Positions 20,391 through 33,200 of a stretch of 64,000 nucleotides of DNA are shown here, one piece after another. The notes below the pieces were generated by a model. The model did no database searches and had not been told where the DNA came from. It worked only from the letters and a program-made list of their open reading frames with translations. Position numbers and translations under genes: made by a program. Source of the DNA: Apiotrichum sp. Y4204 (Eukaryota > Basidiomycota > Tremellomycetes > Trichosporonales > Trichosporonaceae). The stretch covers positions 310,001-374,000 of the forward strand of contig JAMYHL010000028.1 in the NCBI GenBank assembly GCA_025531455.1. Reading direction: 5' to 3'. The stretch's first letter is position 1; every line of letters starts with the position of its first letter.

Positions 20391-23300
20391 CTACTTGTAC
20401 TTGTCGTCCGTCTCGCGGCGGCTCTCGGGATCGAGCGTGTTGCGCAGCCCCCACAGCGTCTTGCTCACTGCTTCCGACGCGCCGATCATCGGCTTGAGCA
20501 CCGCGATCGGCACGGCGCGCACCACCGCCTTGAACGGGCCCTGCATGTCAGTTGACGGACGAATGACAATGACCCTCAAGGAAGGAGCTACTCACATCAT
20601 CGCCGCTCTGCTCATACACCTCCATCGGGACGGCGAGGATGGTCTGTGCTGCCGAATTGAGGTTGCTCGAGAGGGACGAGTACGCGCCGCGCAGCCCCTC
20701 GCGCACGTTGGTCGGCTGGTTGGCATACCGGCTCTTCTCGCGGCCCGGCGCCCCCTCGTCATCTGATATATCGGCAGTTTCGAGAATGACGCTGTCCTCG
20801 ACATCGCCCGGGCGCCCGAGCACGCCCTCTGCGCGCTCGAGCACAACCTGTGTGCCTGTCGCCAGCCGCGCGCCGAGCTTCATCATCTCCAGCGCCGTCG
20901 ACTTGACAAACGAGTTCGTACCCCGCTGCACACCGCGCGCGAGCCGCCCGTCCTTCCGGTACTGCTCGATCGGGAGGAGGATCAGGTCCGCCACACCGCT
21001 GCCGACGTTCACCATCGAGCGGATCGGCGACACGCCGGAAATCACATCCGCGAGCTGGTTCGCCTTCACATCCGGCGTCCAGATATCCTGCAGCATGTCG
21101 GACAGCCGGTTCGAGCCGGTGATCTGTTGTCAGAGGTGAAAGAGGCGAAAAACGGATACCTCTACTCACGCCAGAGAGAGTCACGTGGCGGAGAGTCATC
21201 TCCGCGCCGTCAAAGTGGAAAAAGTTCATCAGCTCAATCGTCTTGCCCTGGCGGAGCGCGGCATAGTCGACCCGCTTGGGCTTATAGTCGAGCTTGAGCT
21301 CGACGGGAAAGATCTCGACAAACTCTGGAAATGTCAGCAAAAACCCAGGCCCTGAACTCACGAAAGAAGGGCTCAGTCTTGGGAGCCACATCAAGCGGTA
21401 CGGCCTCGGCTTCGGCGCCAGCCTCCTCGGCGCGCGGCGGGGTGAAGCTGAAAAAGTGCTTGAGAAAATCGAGCGCGTCCTGGTCGACGTGCAGACGGAG
21501 CGGGAGAATCTTGGCCTGCTGTCAGCTCCCACCCATGTTTCCAAGCTCACTCTAACGCGGATCTCCTCGTCGAGACGCGGGAGGTCCGGGCGGACAGTGG
21601 TGATTTCGAGGCGCACCATGTCCGCGTCCGTCTCACGGACGTTTCCCCGCGAGTCGCTCTTCATTTCTGTAAGAAACTTTTTCCATGTCGAAGTCTTGAT
21701 GTGGTCGAGGATATCAAACGAAGAGGCGGTCACGTGCACGCGGGACGCGGTCGCGTCGTCTGGTGCGTATATGTCGATATCTGCCCTCAAGCCGTCGAGG
21801 CTAAACTCGATCTGGCCGCGCTTGGAGCGCGAGAGCCGCTTCCCGTGGAGCTTTACGTGGGACTTTTTCTGGGCCGCAGGAGGGCGCACCCCGGCATGGG
21901 AAGGGAACGGCTGCCAGCTGCTTTCCGTGGCGGTTTCCGCTATGCCGAGGTCGAGCAGCTCCTCGTCAATCGCAGCGAGCAGCTGCGTAGAGTCCATGTC
22001 GTCCCGCTGATCCGGGAGGCCTATGTACACAGAGTTGAAGAGGACAGAACTCGCCTGCTCGATACTCGCATCGGCCTTCTGCCCCGACGCGAGCAACTGC
22101 TTGATCTTCTCGAGCCGGCGGCGCATGGCCTTGATCTCGTCCTCGATCGCCTTGCGCGTCCGCTGCCAGTCGTAACCGTCATGCAGGAACACGCCAACTG
22201 AGCAGTTCTGCACCCGCACGCGTGTGCGCCCCATCCGCGTCTCCTCGCCATTCTTCAACACTGGCAGACTGTCCCAGTACCCCGCCTCATCCGCAAACCC
22301 ATCGGGAAGGAACACCTTGACGGTCGCGCCGTTGCCTTCAGCTATGTGCTCTGCCTCGTCGGGAGTTTCCCAAGACCGGAGGGTCTCGCCCGTCTTGCGA
22401 TCTGTTTTCGGAACAGACAGATGCTGCCGTGCCGCGTGGTCGAGGTAGTCGAGGTTGGTCGGCAGGTCGTCGTCGATCATGTCTGCGCCAGAGACAATAT
22501 CCGGCGCTTGGCCGAATGCCTCCAGGTCGACAGACGCGAAAACGTCTATTGTCTGGTCGAGAGCCACCGGCTTGCGCTTCGGGGAACCCGTCATGGGCTC
22601 CGCCTTCTGAGGGACGAGCTTGGACAAATCACCCGCAAGTGCTCCCAGCGACGCGAGCGAGTCTGCACACGCAGTGACCTTCACCTTGGCATGGAGGACG
22701 TCGACGAGCATCGTCTCCTGTGGGAGGAGCGACCTCAGAATCGTCACGTCCGCAGCCTCAACAGCGACGAGCTGTGCGTATCCGGCGCGCTTCCACGCAT
22801 CGAGCGAGTGCTGGAAGCTGCTTGACAGCTCGATGAGGTCCGTCGTCGCCGCCAGGTCGTCGACTGCCAGCAGGTGGATGCCCGACACGCCAATGTCCAC
22901 CTGGCTGTCGTCCGCTTCGCTCTCAATCGCCGTACGCACCTCGAGCACGGTTGCAACAGCGACGAGCGCGCCGGGAAGGGTCGGCGTATCCACCCGCGCA
23001 GACACGTCCGAGAACAGCAGGTTGATGCGTGTGACCTCACTCGGGACAACATCCTCAAACACTCCCTCGGGCGTCTTGGCGTACATCTTGAGGTCGTGCA
23101 CCCACTCGAGGTCTTTGGTGATGAACACCCCGCACGCGTTTGCCGAGAGGCGGATACCTGTCTCCTTGGTACGATCCGCGTGGGTGATCGACGAGAACCG
23201 GAGGTGGACCAGCGGCTCTGTATGCGCCGTGAAGCTCAGCGAGGTTGTGCGGCCGAAAAGCCGGCTCGGCTTGCTGTCTGGATTCGCGTGGTGGAAGATA

Positions 23301-26300
23301 CTCGCGTCCATGGCCTGGAGGATAACGCTCGTCTCTTGCTTTTCCGTAGTGTTGGACTCGAGTTTGACGTCCACGTCAGACGCGTGGAGAGAGAGTATAC
23401 GGTCTGGCGCCTCGGGGCTGACGTCCTTCGTGGCTTTGGGCACAATTAGCACCACCTCGCACTCGGAAATGGCGGCACGCAGCAGCGTCGCGGCAGGATC
23501 GTCGTCCTCCTCGTCTACTGCCGAGCTTGACGCTGATGAGCTCGCCTTGGACCCAAAGAAGCGGCTGCCAATCATCTTTAAATCGTCCCGCGGGCGCGGG
23601 GCCGACCCGTCGCCAAACGCGCCGTCCAACCAGTGCGTAATGTCGTCGGCGAAAAACTGCAATCCCTCCACTGTCGACTGCCGGATCTTTGCCTGCACCG
23701 AGGGAATCCTGCACGACACACTCTGCGTCTTCAGCCCCGACACGGGTGCCACGTCCGAGTACACCTGTACAGTTGGCAGCAGAACTGATTCGTCCCCCTC
23801 GGGCGCCAGTGGGCCAATGACCAAGAACGCCGTCGAGCGTTTCTCTGAGGTTGCTTCAGTTGACACCCTGCGCCGCTGCCCACCTGGCACCCGACTGAAC
23901 AGGAACACCATGCGCTGCCACTCGACGTTGATGCCGCCCTTGGCCGCAGGATCGGGGACAAGGCTGGGACGACGTTGCGAGGCTGGGGCTGATGGCGTGT
24001 CAGTAACCGTGGTATTGAGGCCATGGATATCGAGTGTGACGATTCCCGAGCGGAGGTGTGCGCCATCACCCCACGAGCCACGACGGTTTGGCGGAGCGGG
24101 GCAGCGGATGTCAAGACGGATCATTGGACAGCGCACAGTCAGTAGAATGCGTTGGAAGTGGCTCCCGCCCACACGGTGGCGGAATGCTGCCTGCGCATCC
24201 AAATCGTCAATAATGGAGCTGGCTGTGCGTAAGTTGAGCATCGGGCGGGGCACGCCCTGGAAGGCTGGAGGCGGTGGCGGAGGCGGAGGCTCGCTCTTAG
24301 TCTGGATGAGCGGTGCGAGCGACCTGAGGACGGGGAGGAGTCTCTCGACAAGGGAAAGGTCGAGGAAGATATGAACCGGCAAAAGCTCCACAGATCCAGC
24401 TGAGGGTTAGACTCTAATCGGTCAGACAACCCACCATCTCGGTCACTCAGATCCTTCCGGATTGACACGGCTGGCGGACTGGGCGGTTCGGGGGATGCGG
24501 CGCCGCGAAGAATGCCCCTACCCTTCGGCCGGACACGCCACGCCTTCTCGCCACTGCGTTTCTGGACATTGGCATTGCGCCAGTCGACAGAGTCAAACTC
24601 GGGGAAGGAGGGCAGGTTTGCCGTTGTGCGCGTCTGCGGCTGGGTGCCCCACGATGCTCCTGGAGCGACATCATACTGCCGCGGGAGATTGGCGTCGAAG
24701 ATGAGAACTGGGAAGGCGCCGCCCGGTGGCTCGTCGTCCCCACTCTCCGCAGACGCGAGGTACTCGAAGACCGAAGCGTCCGCGATTGAGAGTGAAACGA
24801 TCGGCGCCTTGGGTGGTGATTCCTTGAGCTTTACCTTCCTGTCGCGCTTCACAGGAGACGGCGTAACACTTGGGGAATGATATGCCGCAACAATATCCTC
24901 GAGACGCAGCCGAATGTGGCCTATTGGGAGGAAAACCGATGCTGGGCGGGAGAAGAACTGCGGAACCGTAATGTCGTATTCCTCCGATGGGCTTTTCATA
25001 TCGTACACCATAGCCATGTATACCCCCTTGATACGAACGCGAGCGTCAAACTGAGGCTGACATACGGGGACATCCTGTCTCTCGGTCTCGGCCTGTTTTG
25101 CAACTTGCCGGCCTCCGAGAGCGGCCTGGCTCACGGCGAGGAGGAAAGCGACGTGATGGGGAAGGAGGACGCCAGCAACAGTACCAATTGCGAGGTCCAC
25201 ACGAATAGAGGCTGGCGATGCAGGAGGGAGAGGCGGCTGTGCTGACGTGTTTGTCGAAGGGGAATGCGCGTCAGGCGACAGAGGCGCCTCATCCGGTGGT
25301 GGTCTGAATGCCGATGTTGTCGTCATGCGAACGACAATGTCCTCGGAGCCCAGGGAGAGCAGCATCGTCTCAGACGGCTCACTCGATGCACCAGGTGTGG
25401 GGGTGGCGGATCGGCTCGTCCCACGCGAAGACGAAGATGCCGCAAACGGGTTCGGCGGTATCGGCTCTGGTATCGCTGGTTCTGGGAGATGCGATCCGGC
25501 CACCCGCTCCATGTCCGGCGAGGAGGGCTGCTCTTGTCCAAACGATTGTGATCCCGTGTCTTCATCAATGGCGCTGTGGAACACAGTCATGCCGGATGCC
25601 GAGGTCATCGTGCTCTGCCGCAGATCGTATACTGCCTGCGACATGACCATGTCGTGGTAATCTGCATTAGAGTCTGATGACTGTGTCGATGCCGTGCCGG
25701 ACGACGCGGAGGACATGGACGATGAGCGGGACATGAAGCGAGGACCAAGATGGGAGCCTGCGGGTGGCGACGGCGGGATCGGGAGAAGATAGACGGCCAC
25801 ACCAGAGACGTTCAGCACACGGACACGCGTGCGCGGCCCGGGGACCGTCTCGGCCACCTGGGCCGCCTCCGTCGCGTAGCGGATCTCCCCGACGCGAAGC
25901 TCGAGCACGCCGCTGCGCTCGTCGTCGGCGTATCGCACACGTAGGCGGACATTGCGGACCCTGCACTCCAGGCGCGCGAGGATACGTTCCACCAGGCTGG
26001 CCAGCACGGTCGTTGTCTCGACGCCACCTGGGCTGTCGCTTGCGGGGAACGCGCCGGGTCCGCCGGGGCCGTGGTCGTCCTCGAACGGATCGGTAGTGTT
26101 GAGAACGAGGGATTCGCGGATCGAGCGATCGAGTTCGGCGCCCTCGAACGCGTCCAGCTCGTCGTGCACAAAGGCGTCGGCCGCCGACGTGACGGATGAA
26201 GCGAGATCGACGTGGTGAGACCGATGTGGACCTTTGCTGCTCTTGGATCCTGGGGTGATTGCAACGTCCAGAGTGAGTGAGTCGACTGTCAGAGACAGAG

Positions 26301-26707
26301 GATCCGACCAGAGGTTCGGGAACGGCACGCGGGCGGCCACGGCGGCCACCTCGCCGCTCACAACAGTGAACGGCAGGCCTTGGGGGATGAACTCGTTGAT
26401 TTCCTGCTGTCAGAGGTGGCTCTCGTTACAATGGCTTTCCTCCGGTAATAAACAAGCCTCAAGTCCAGTGGCGAGTCTCCAGGACTCCACTCACCTCGAC
26501 ATTGATCTCCAGACGCTCGAGTTCAACAAGGCCCTGCGAGATCTGGGCCTGGACGCGCTCCACGTCGAGGCCGGACGCGACGACAAAGCGGCCGAGTGCG
26601 CGCTTGAGGACATAGCTGAGGAAGCGGCGCTGTATGTTTGCCGGGAGGGAGATGGAGGGGAGCGAGGGGAGCGAGATGGGGAAGGTGAGGAACGACGGCA
26701 GCCACAT
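20391..26707 (-). CDS. ATG2: Autophagy-related protein Atg2
   Basis: Bridge-like lipid-transfer protein that feeds the growing autophagosome from ER exit sites with Atg9 and Atg18. The start at 26707 gives MWLPSFLTFPISLPSLPSIS. The chorein-type N-terminus then has LPANIQRRFLSYVLKRALGR and the I-S-x-G-x-x-x-L-x-x-L-E-I-N pattern. The central region of roughly 1,500 residues is a variable beta-rich groove with Ser/Pro-rich insertions. The C-terminal region has P-V-L/I-Q-D-I-W-T-P-D-V-K, the I-S-G-V-S-P-I-R-S-M box, and LILLPIEQYRKDGRLARGVQ with GTNSFVKSTALEM, all typical of Atg2 rather than Vps13. The protein ends D-D-K-Y-K. Short introns are seen near 20550-20600, 21125-21180, 21330-21360, 21515-21550 and others. 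Size is about 2,000 residues, as expected. Confidence 0.93.
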
Positions 26708-27094
26708 AGTGGGCTGGCGGGCGGGGGCCAGGCGGTTGTGGCCAGCTGCTTACGCGTTCCGGGGGGACATGTGAGTCGGGGCGAATAAATAGCGGTGGAG
26801 TGTAGAGACTAGAATGAGGATCTGAAAAACAATGGTGAAGGAGAACAACAGGCTCGTCGCCATCTCAAGTATGCTGCTGGGCGTCTCTGTTGCTGTTGTC
26901 GCCACCCAGGGCATGTGGGGGTGACAAGGGAGGGAAGCCAGGCAGAGTGGCGGGATGACGACGGATGCAACGCGGAGATATCAGCCATCTCCGTATCTCC
27001 CCCCGTCGATGATGCTGATGCGGTCACCGTGTCGAGGTCGAGCCCATTACACCCATCGAGCAGCTGTCTATATCTCTGCACCACATTCTCCACC
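26708..27094. promoter_or_regulatory. Bidirectional promoter ATG2 / VPS16
   Basis: 387 bp between the divergent start codons of two genes of the autophagy-vacuole pathway. No TATA box is clear; the region is of mixed composition without repeats. Confidence 0.6.
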
Positions 27095-29947
27095 ATGACA
27101 CTCACAAGCTCGCCAACGGCGACGTGCGTTGCGACTCTCCTTGTATTGAACGCTCACACACAGATGGGACACGATCGAGGATGTCTTCTACCGCAAAGAG
27201 GAGGTGTACAGCATGTCGTGGCGTGTGCCCGACCTGAGCGACTTTCTCGTCGCGGTGGGGAAGAATGGCGGGCCCATCGGTAGGTACCATACCGCCCATA
27301 CCCACCAGAACAGACACTAACTGTTAGCTCTTATGCGTGATGAGCGCAAGGTGTTGCTCCTCGGGAAACACGCGGTCGGCAAGCCCAAGATACAGGTGTA
27401 CACCTCTGCAGGGCACCCCATCTGTAGCCTGAACGTGAGCTGCAACCATTGTGTGGATTCAGCTGACTTGCAGTGGGAGCTATCACCCCCGGTTCTTCTC
27501 CATTTCACGCCTACTTCGCTCGTAGCACTATCCGACGAGGGCACGTACCGCGTGTACGACCTGAGCGCGCCGGGCGAGTACGCGCAATTCACGCTCGGCG
27601 CCGAGGTCGCGGATCTTGGTATTGTCTCCGCGAGGGCATGGGACAACGGCTTAGTGGTGCTTACGGGTGGACTCCAGTTTGTCGAGTCGCACGGGTGGAC
27701 AGGCGGGCGGGTCTCGGCGCTTGCGGCCTCGGGGCTCACGGACGCGCCGCTGGCGTGGGCGATCGTCCCGCCTGAAACAAGCACGAGCGGTCATGTCGAG
27801 GTTATCGTCTCTACCGGGTCCACGGTCATCACGCTCGACACTCTTGAGCGGATGGACCAGCGCCTCAGCCGCGGTCCGTTTGCACACATTGCGATTTCGC
27901 CCAATGGGCGGTTCTTCGCGCTGATAACCACCGCGGGGTTGCTGTGGGTCGTGAGCAGCGACTTTGCGCGCAACCTCTCCGAAGTGGATATCACCCAGTT
28001 TGCCGGCGACGGGAGCGGAATGCCGGATCGCATCGAGTGGTGTGGCGACAACGCGGTGGTTCTCGCATTCGGTGGACGCGTAGTGGTTGTTGGGCCCGGC
28101 GGCGACTCGCTGCAGTACGACTACCCGCCGGCAGTGGTGCTCGCTGGTGAAGTCGACGGGCTGCGGATCATCTCCTCGCATACCTGTGAAGTATTGCAAA
28201 AGGTTCCCGACACATCGCTCGCCGTCTTCCGGCCAGGATCAGAACATCCCGCTGCGGTGCTGTACGACGCGCTCGACCACTTTGAGAATAAGTCGCCGAA
28301 AGCAGACGAGGCGATACGCAGCATCCGCCCGGACCTCGCACGCGCGGTGGACACCTGCGTCGAGGCCGCCGGCCGCGAGTGGGATGTAACCTGGCAGCGC
28401 CGTCTCCTCCGCGCGGCGCAGTTTGGTCGCGCGTTCCTCGATCTTTACAACCCCATCGATTTTGTTGCCATGGCCAAGACGCTCAAAGTTCTCAATGCCG
28501 TGCGCTTCTACGAGATTGGCATTCCGATCACTTATGACCAGTGGGTGTCACTTGTTCCTCGACCCATGACAAGAAACTCACCGCTGACATCAGATACATG
28601 TCCATCGGTCCGCCAGCACTGATCACGCGCCTCCTCACGCGCAACCTCCATCTCCTCGCCCTCCGTATCTCGCAACACCTCGGCCTGCGCGTCGACCCCG
28701 TGCTGAAACACTGGGCGTCGGCGCGCATCGCCCGCGCCAAGGGCGACCCACGGGACACGGCGTCCGACGCGGTCATTTGCCACGACATTGTGAACAAGTT
28801 TGAGCAAGAGGGCGAGAAGGGCGTATCGTATGCCGAGATTGCGCGGAGGGCGTGGGAGGCTGGGCGGGTCACGCTCGCTACTATGGTGAGTGGCCTAGAT
28901 ACATGATGGGAAATCGATATCCAACCCTGACCCCAGTTACTCGACTACGAGCCGCGCGCAGCGGAGCAGGTGCCTCTTCTGCTGCAGATGAAGCAGGACA
29001 AGATTGCGCTCGAGAAGGCGGTCGACTCGGGAGACACGGACTTGGTATACCACGTCCTCCTCCGTCTGCGCGCTTCCCTCTCTCCCGGCGACTTCTTCCA
29101 CCTACTTGACGACGGCGCGTCGCCGCAACTCGCGCCCGCCGTCCGCCTCCTACAGGTCTACGCGCGCGACAACGACCGCCAGCTCCTCCGCGACTTTTAC
29201 TACCAGGACGACCGGCGGACAGAGAACGCGACGCTGGAGATGGAGGAAGCGGGCGCGACGCCCGCGCCCGACGAGCGCATCGGACACCTCAAGAATGCGC
29301 AAAAGTTCTTCTCGGAGCACAAGGACCGCGCATTCGAGGCAAAAATGGCAGAAGAGGCGCATCGCCTCCTCGCCCTACAGCTCACGTACGAGCGCGAGAC
29401 GGAGCACAAGTTTACCTTCACGGGACTGACGGTCGACGGGTTCATTACGGCGCTGCTCGTCGAGGGGCTGAATAAGCGTGCAGAGCACGTCCGCGCAGCG
29501 TGGAAAGTCCCCGACCGCAGGTGGTGGTGGCTCAAGCTCAAGGCCCTCGCGGCAACACATAACTGGGACGGGCTCGAGGCGTTCGCAAAGTCCAAGAAGA
29601 GCCCGATCGGGTATGAGCCGTTTGTCGTGAGTTAAGAAGTAGCGTCGGAGTAACTCGCTCACACCACCAGACACACCTCCTCTCCGTCACCCCGCCGCAG
29701 CCGCTGCATGCCGCGACGTTTGTGCCGCGGTGCGACGCGCGCCAGCGTCCAGACCTGTACGCCCTCTGCGGGCAGTGGGGCAAGGCTGCCGAGGCGGCAA
29801 AGGAACGCGGCGACAAGGCTGTTCTAGAGTATGTGTTATCTCCTGTTGATCGCTCCCGAATGCTAACATCAAAGGGACCTGCGCCGGCGCGCACCGCCAG
29901 GCCTGCCACAGCGTGAGGTAGAGGAGGTCATGCGTAGGCCCAAGTAG
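27095..29947 (+). CDS. VPS16: Vacuolar sorting protein Vps16 (HOPS/CORVET core)
   Basis: Core subunit of the HOPS and CORVET tethers that fuse endosomes, vacuoles and autophagosomes; it binds the SM protein Vps33. Exon 1 (27095-27123) joins exon 2 from 27164 as S-P-T-A-T-W-D-T-I-E-D-V-F-Y-R-K, the conserved N-terminal start. Next come E-E-V-Y-S-M-S-W-R-V and, after another intron, A-L-M-R-D-E-R-K. The first half is a WD-like beta propeller. The second half is helical, with FDLYNPIDF-type and GLTVDGFITALLVEGLNKRA segments typical of the C-terminal Vps16 domain. The last introns join A-V-L-E-D-L-R-R-R and end at G-L-P-Q-R-E-V-E-E-V-M-R-R-P-K. Total length is about 830 residues, the usual size. 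Confidence 0.93.
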
Positions 29948-30280
29948 AGACGGTTGGGATGTGTAGGGTTACCCTGGAAGGGCGTTCGATATCCGGCTTT
30001 CATTTCTTGTAATGCACTGTCATGAGTTTGATCAATCAGTCAGTAACGTTGCGTCGGCCCGACAGCGATGGGACACGGTAGTACATTGACGAGAAATACA
30101 CTATACACAAAAAGCCGCACAGGGCGGGAGGCAACTAGCTGAATCTGCAGTCTCGAGCCGCGAGTCCGTGTATAAGATGCTGTGATGAGACGATGATGAG
30201 AACACGACGGGCGAGGTACGTGATCGCTGTACAAATGGCGCTGATCAGATGCTAACGGAGAAACAGTACGCTCCTGCGGA
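29948..30280. other. Convergent 3' spacer
   Basis: 333 nt between the VPS16 and phosphodiesterase stops. No gene or repeat seen. Confidence 0.5.
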
Positions 30281-33200
30281 CTATGATCGGCTGTGGACGA
30301 GGAGCACTTCCGGAGTGGACATGCGGCGCGTCGACCCCATTGCCGACGAATCGAAGCCTGTGAGAGCCAGGACGTGGCGGGCGAGCATGGAGCGGTCGTG
30401 CACTTCGTCACGGTATACAACGCGCATTGCCTGCACTGCCGGGCTGGCCGGAATGCGGGGGACGGACGGTGTTTGGGGAAGGGATAGGGGTGCGTTGGGC
30501 GAGTCGGGGGACGAGTGGTTCGAAGTGGAGTGCACGAGCGTCGGGGGAAGAATAAGAGGGAAGAGGGTGTTGAAGCGCTCGTCCTGGCTTGACGCAACGG
30601 GCGGACGGACAATCATGCGCAACGCGGCAGTGCGGGCCTCGTTTATTTCCGCATCCGAGTCGAGCTGCTCCAGCCGGGATTGCCAGATGCTGCGGTTGGC
30701 CTCGCATGCGTCGGCGAACACGCGCATCTCAGTCAGGGCTGCCGCAGTAGCAGAGAAAAGCGGGTCGGTGAACAGGTTGATAAAGTTGATTTGTCCACTT
30801 GCTTGCATGCGGGCGTCGACACCCACAGCCACAGACACGGGTAACTCGAGCTCCTCTTCCAGAGATGCCTGCTTGGTCCATTCATCCAGGAGAACCGTAG
30901 ACCAGTGCTCGGACACATCTATAGGGCGGGTCTTGGGTCAGCAGGGCAACGTGGAACATATCCTTACCGGGTTGCTGATGTCAGCGCACTTGATGAGCGC
31001 CTGGGAGAGCATGACACGGTCCTCTTCACACAAGCTGTCGCGGTCGGTTGCAGCGTCGTCCTGCATGGCGGTCCCAAAGTCCTTCAGGCGCTGAATCCAC
31101 GCAAAGTGAAGAGCCATGTCGGTTGCGAGAATGGCGCTGTACAGCACACGTCGGAACCCACGCGTGTCAATCGCAGCACGAGCCGGGAACTGTTGCGCCT
31201 CTGCCGGCGGCGCGGCACCCAAAAGGAAGCCAAAGTTGTGTTTCCGGAGAAGGTGGACGATGAGCATGCAGTGCATGTTCTCGAGCACCGACTTGTCGGC
31301 GTACACGACCGACAGCGGGACCTTGGCGTTTTTCTGGGTCGAGTTAGCCATTAAACATGACAAAACCTACCATGAACGCATTAGACAGTCCCGGGTGGCC
31401 GACATCGTGGCCAATGGCGGCAATCATGACGGCCAGGACATCCTGAGGACGAAGGATGGCACGGGCACGGGCAGTGCCGCGACCCGCCGAGGGCCGGCTC
31501 TCTTCTGAAGGCCGTTTCCACACCGACTTTCCGGGCTCCAACTCCAGAAGGAACTCGACAGGCGGTGCCAAGCCGATAACCATGAGGAAGTGGTATGTGG
31601 CCTGGAGAACATCGATCGCGTGAACGTAGTTGTGGTACGGGTTCGGGGAATGATAGATGGCACGAACAGCGAACAGGAAACGGTTCACCTGATCTGTGAC
31701 AATGTCAGCTATATTTCCCGTTTTTTTTAGCTCACCCTGTCCAATTTTCAAATCCGCAATGCCCTCCGTGTGCAGAATAGACTCGAAGAGAAGGCACGCA
31801 ACGCGGTACAGGTCCCCAGGTTCGAGCTTGTGAGGCTGGAAGTCCCAGGTTGCCATCGCCTTGACCAACCGCTCGCGCTCTCCACGGGGCAATGGCGCCG
31901 ACAAGCTACCAGAGTCAGTCGTGCCCACAGTCCAAATACTCACGCCTCGTATTCGCCCATCTGAATGTCAATCGAAGACATAGTCTGGTGGTACATTTCG
32001 CCAAGGACCTCCGCAAACTGCGTCGTGCGACCGTTGTCAGCCGCCTCTTGTTCCTCATCGCCCGCAATGACGCTGTCACGAGGCGGGTGGGGTTTAGCCG
32101 CTTCGTCCGCGGGCACCATGCGTTTGGAGGCGCGGTCGAATGCAAGAGCAATACCACCCGTGTCGACGCTGCGTCGACGTGCCTCGGCTATCGTATGCAG
32201 GTTCACAGGGTCGTAGAGCTCATTGATTGAAGGGAAATGTGAGTGGGTGGACGTCGGTGGGGCCACGTTGACATGGACCGAGGATGACGGTCCCGGAGTC
32301 TGGACCGAATCGTGGATCTCACTCTCAGCGGTGGATCCAGTATTGACGCGTGCGAGGTTGGATTGAGTGCTAACTCGGCGATTTCGGTTCGTGTGCGCAA
32401 AGGCCGACAGCACCCTTTCTCCCTCGTGTTCGGCGCCGAGACCGAGAGCGGTGGGAGTAAGAACGACCTTTGTGGGGTCATCGTGTGTTTGATCAGTGGT
32501 ATGCGATGCCGAACAAGACAACTCGATGATGGTGTCTGTATTCCCTCCCAGCCCTGCGGCGACGAGCTGCTTGACAGTCGGTACGGTGTGTGGGCCATAG
32601 GGCGGGTGCAAAACTCCAAAGGCGCCAGCGTCGATGCACGCCTGAACGGCAGCGGCGGAGAGCGTCCCAGAGGTAACATACGCAATAATCACAGGATGTG
32701 GCGAGGGCGAGGGGCTGATTCCGTTGCTTTCCGTAGGGCTTTCGGGAATGGTGCTGCAGAGCTGCTCGACGTGTTGAATCGTAGACAGGGCCGCGGCAAG
32801 CCATTCGTCCTCTCGCTTGCGAGCGTGATCTAGAATATCCTGCTGGTAGCAGACTGCTGTCGGGGTAGTTCCTCGGGCAAGCAACAACGATAGGGATGGT
32901 AACGAGGGCGTTTCTCCCAGAGGGCACAGAATCACTTGCTGTGTGGATTGTCCGGAGTGACTCGGCGTAGATAGTCGGGCAAATGTCGCATTGGAGGAAC
33001 CAGATGCCAATATTCCTGGAAGATGTGTTGCCTGTCGAACAGCCGTTACTGTTTGGGTCAGCATAAGATTTCAAGGGAACTTTGGGCAGCGAGTTGGAGT
33101 GTCATCGATTGCAATGTTTTGCTTGGCGTGAGGCACGAGGTGGCTTGCGCGCTCTGATCACCGGCATCCTGAGCCATGTCTCTGAGCGACGTTCCGCGGG

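Noticed and set aside
31940..33064. Met at 33064 as start of the phosphodiesterase
   Set aside because: This ATG is part of a branch site (ttatgctgac) followed by an acceptor, and an upstream exon joins in the correct phase.
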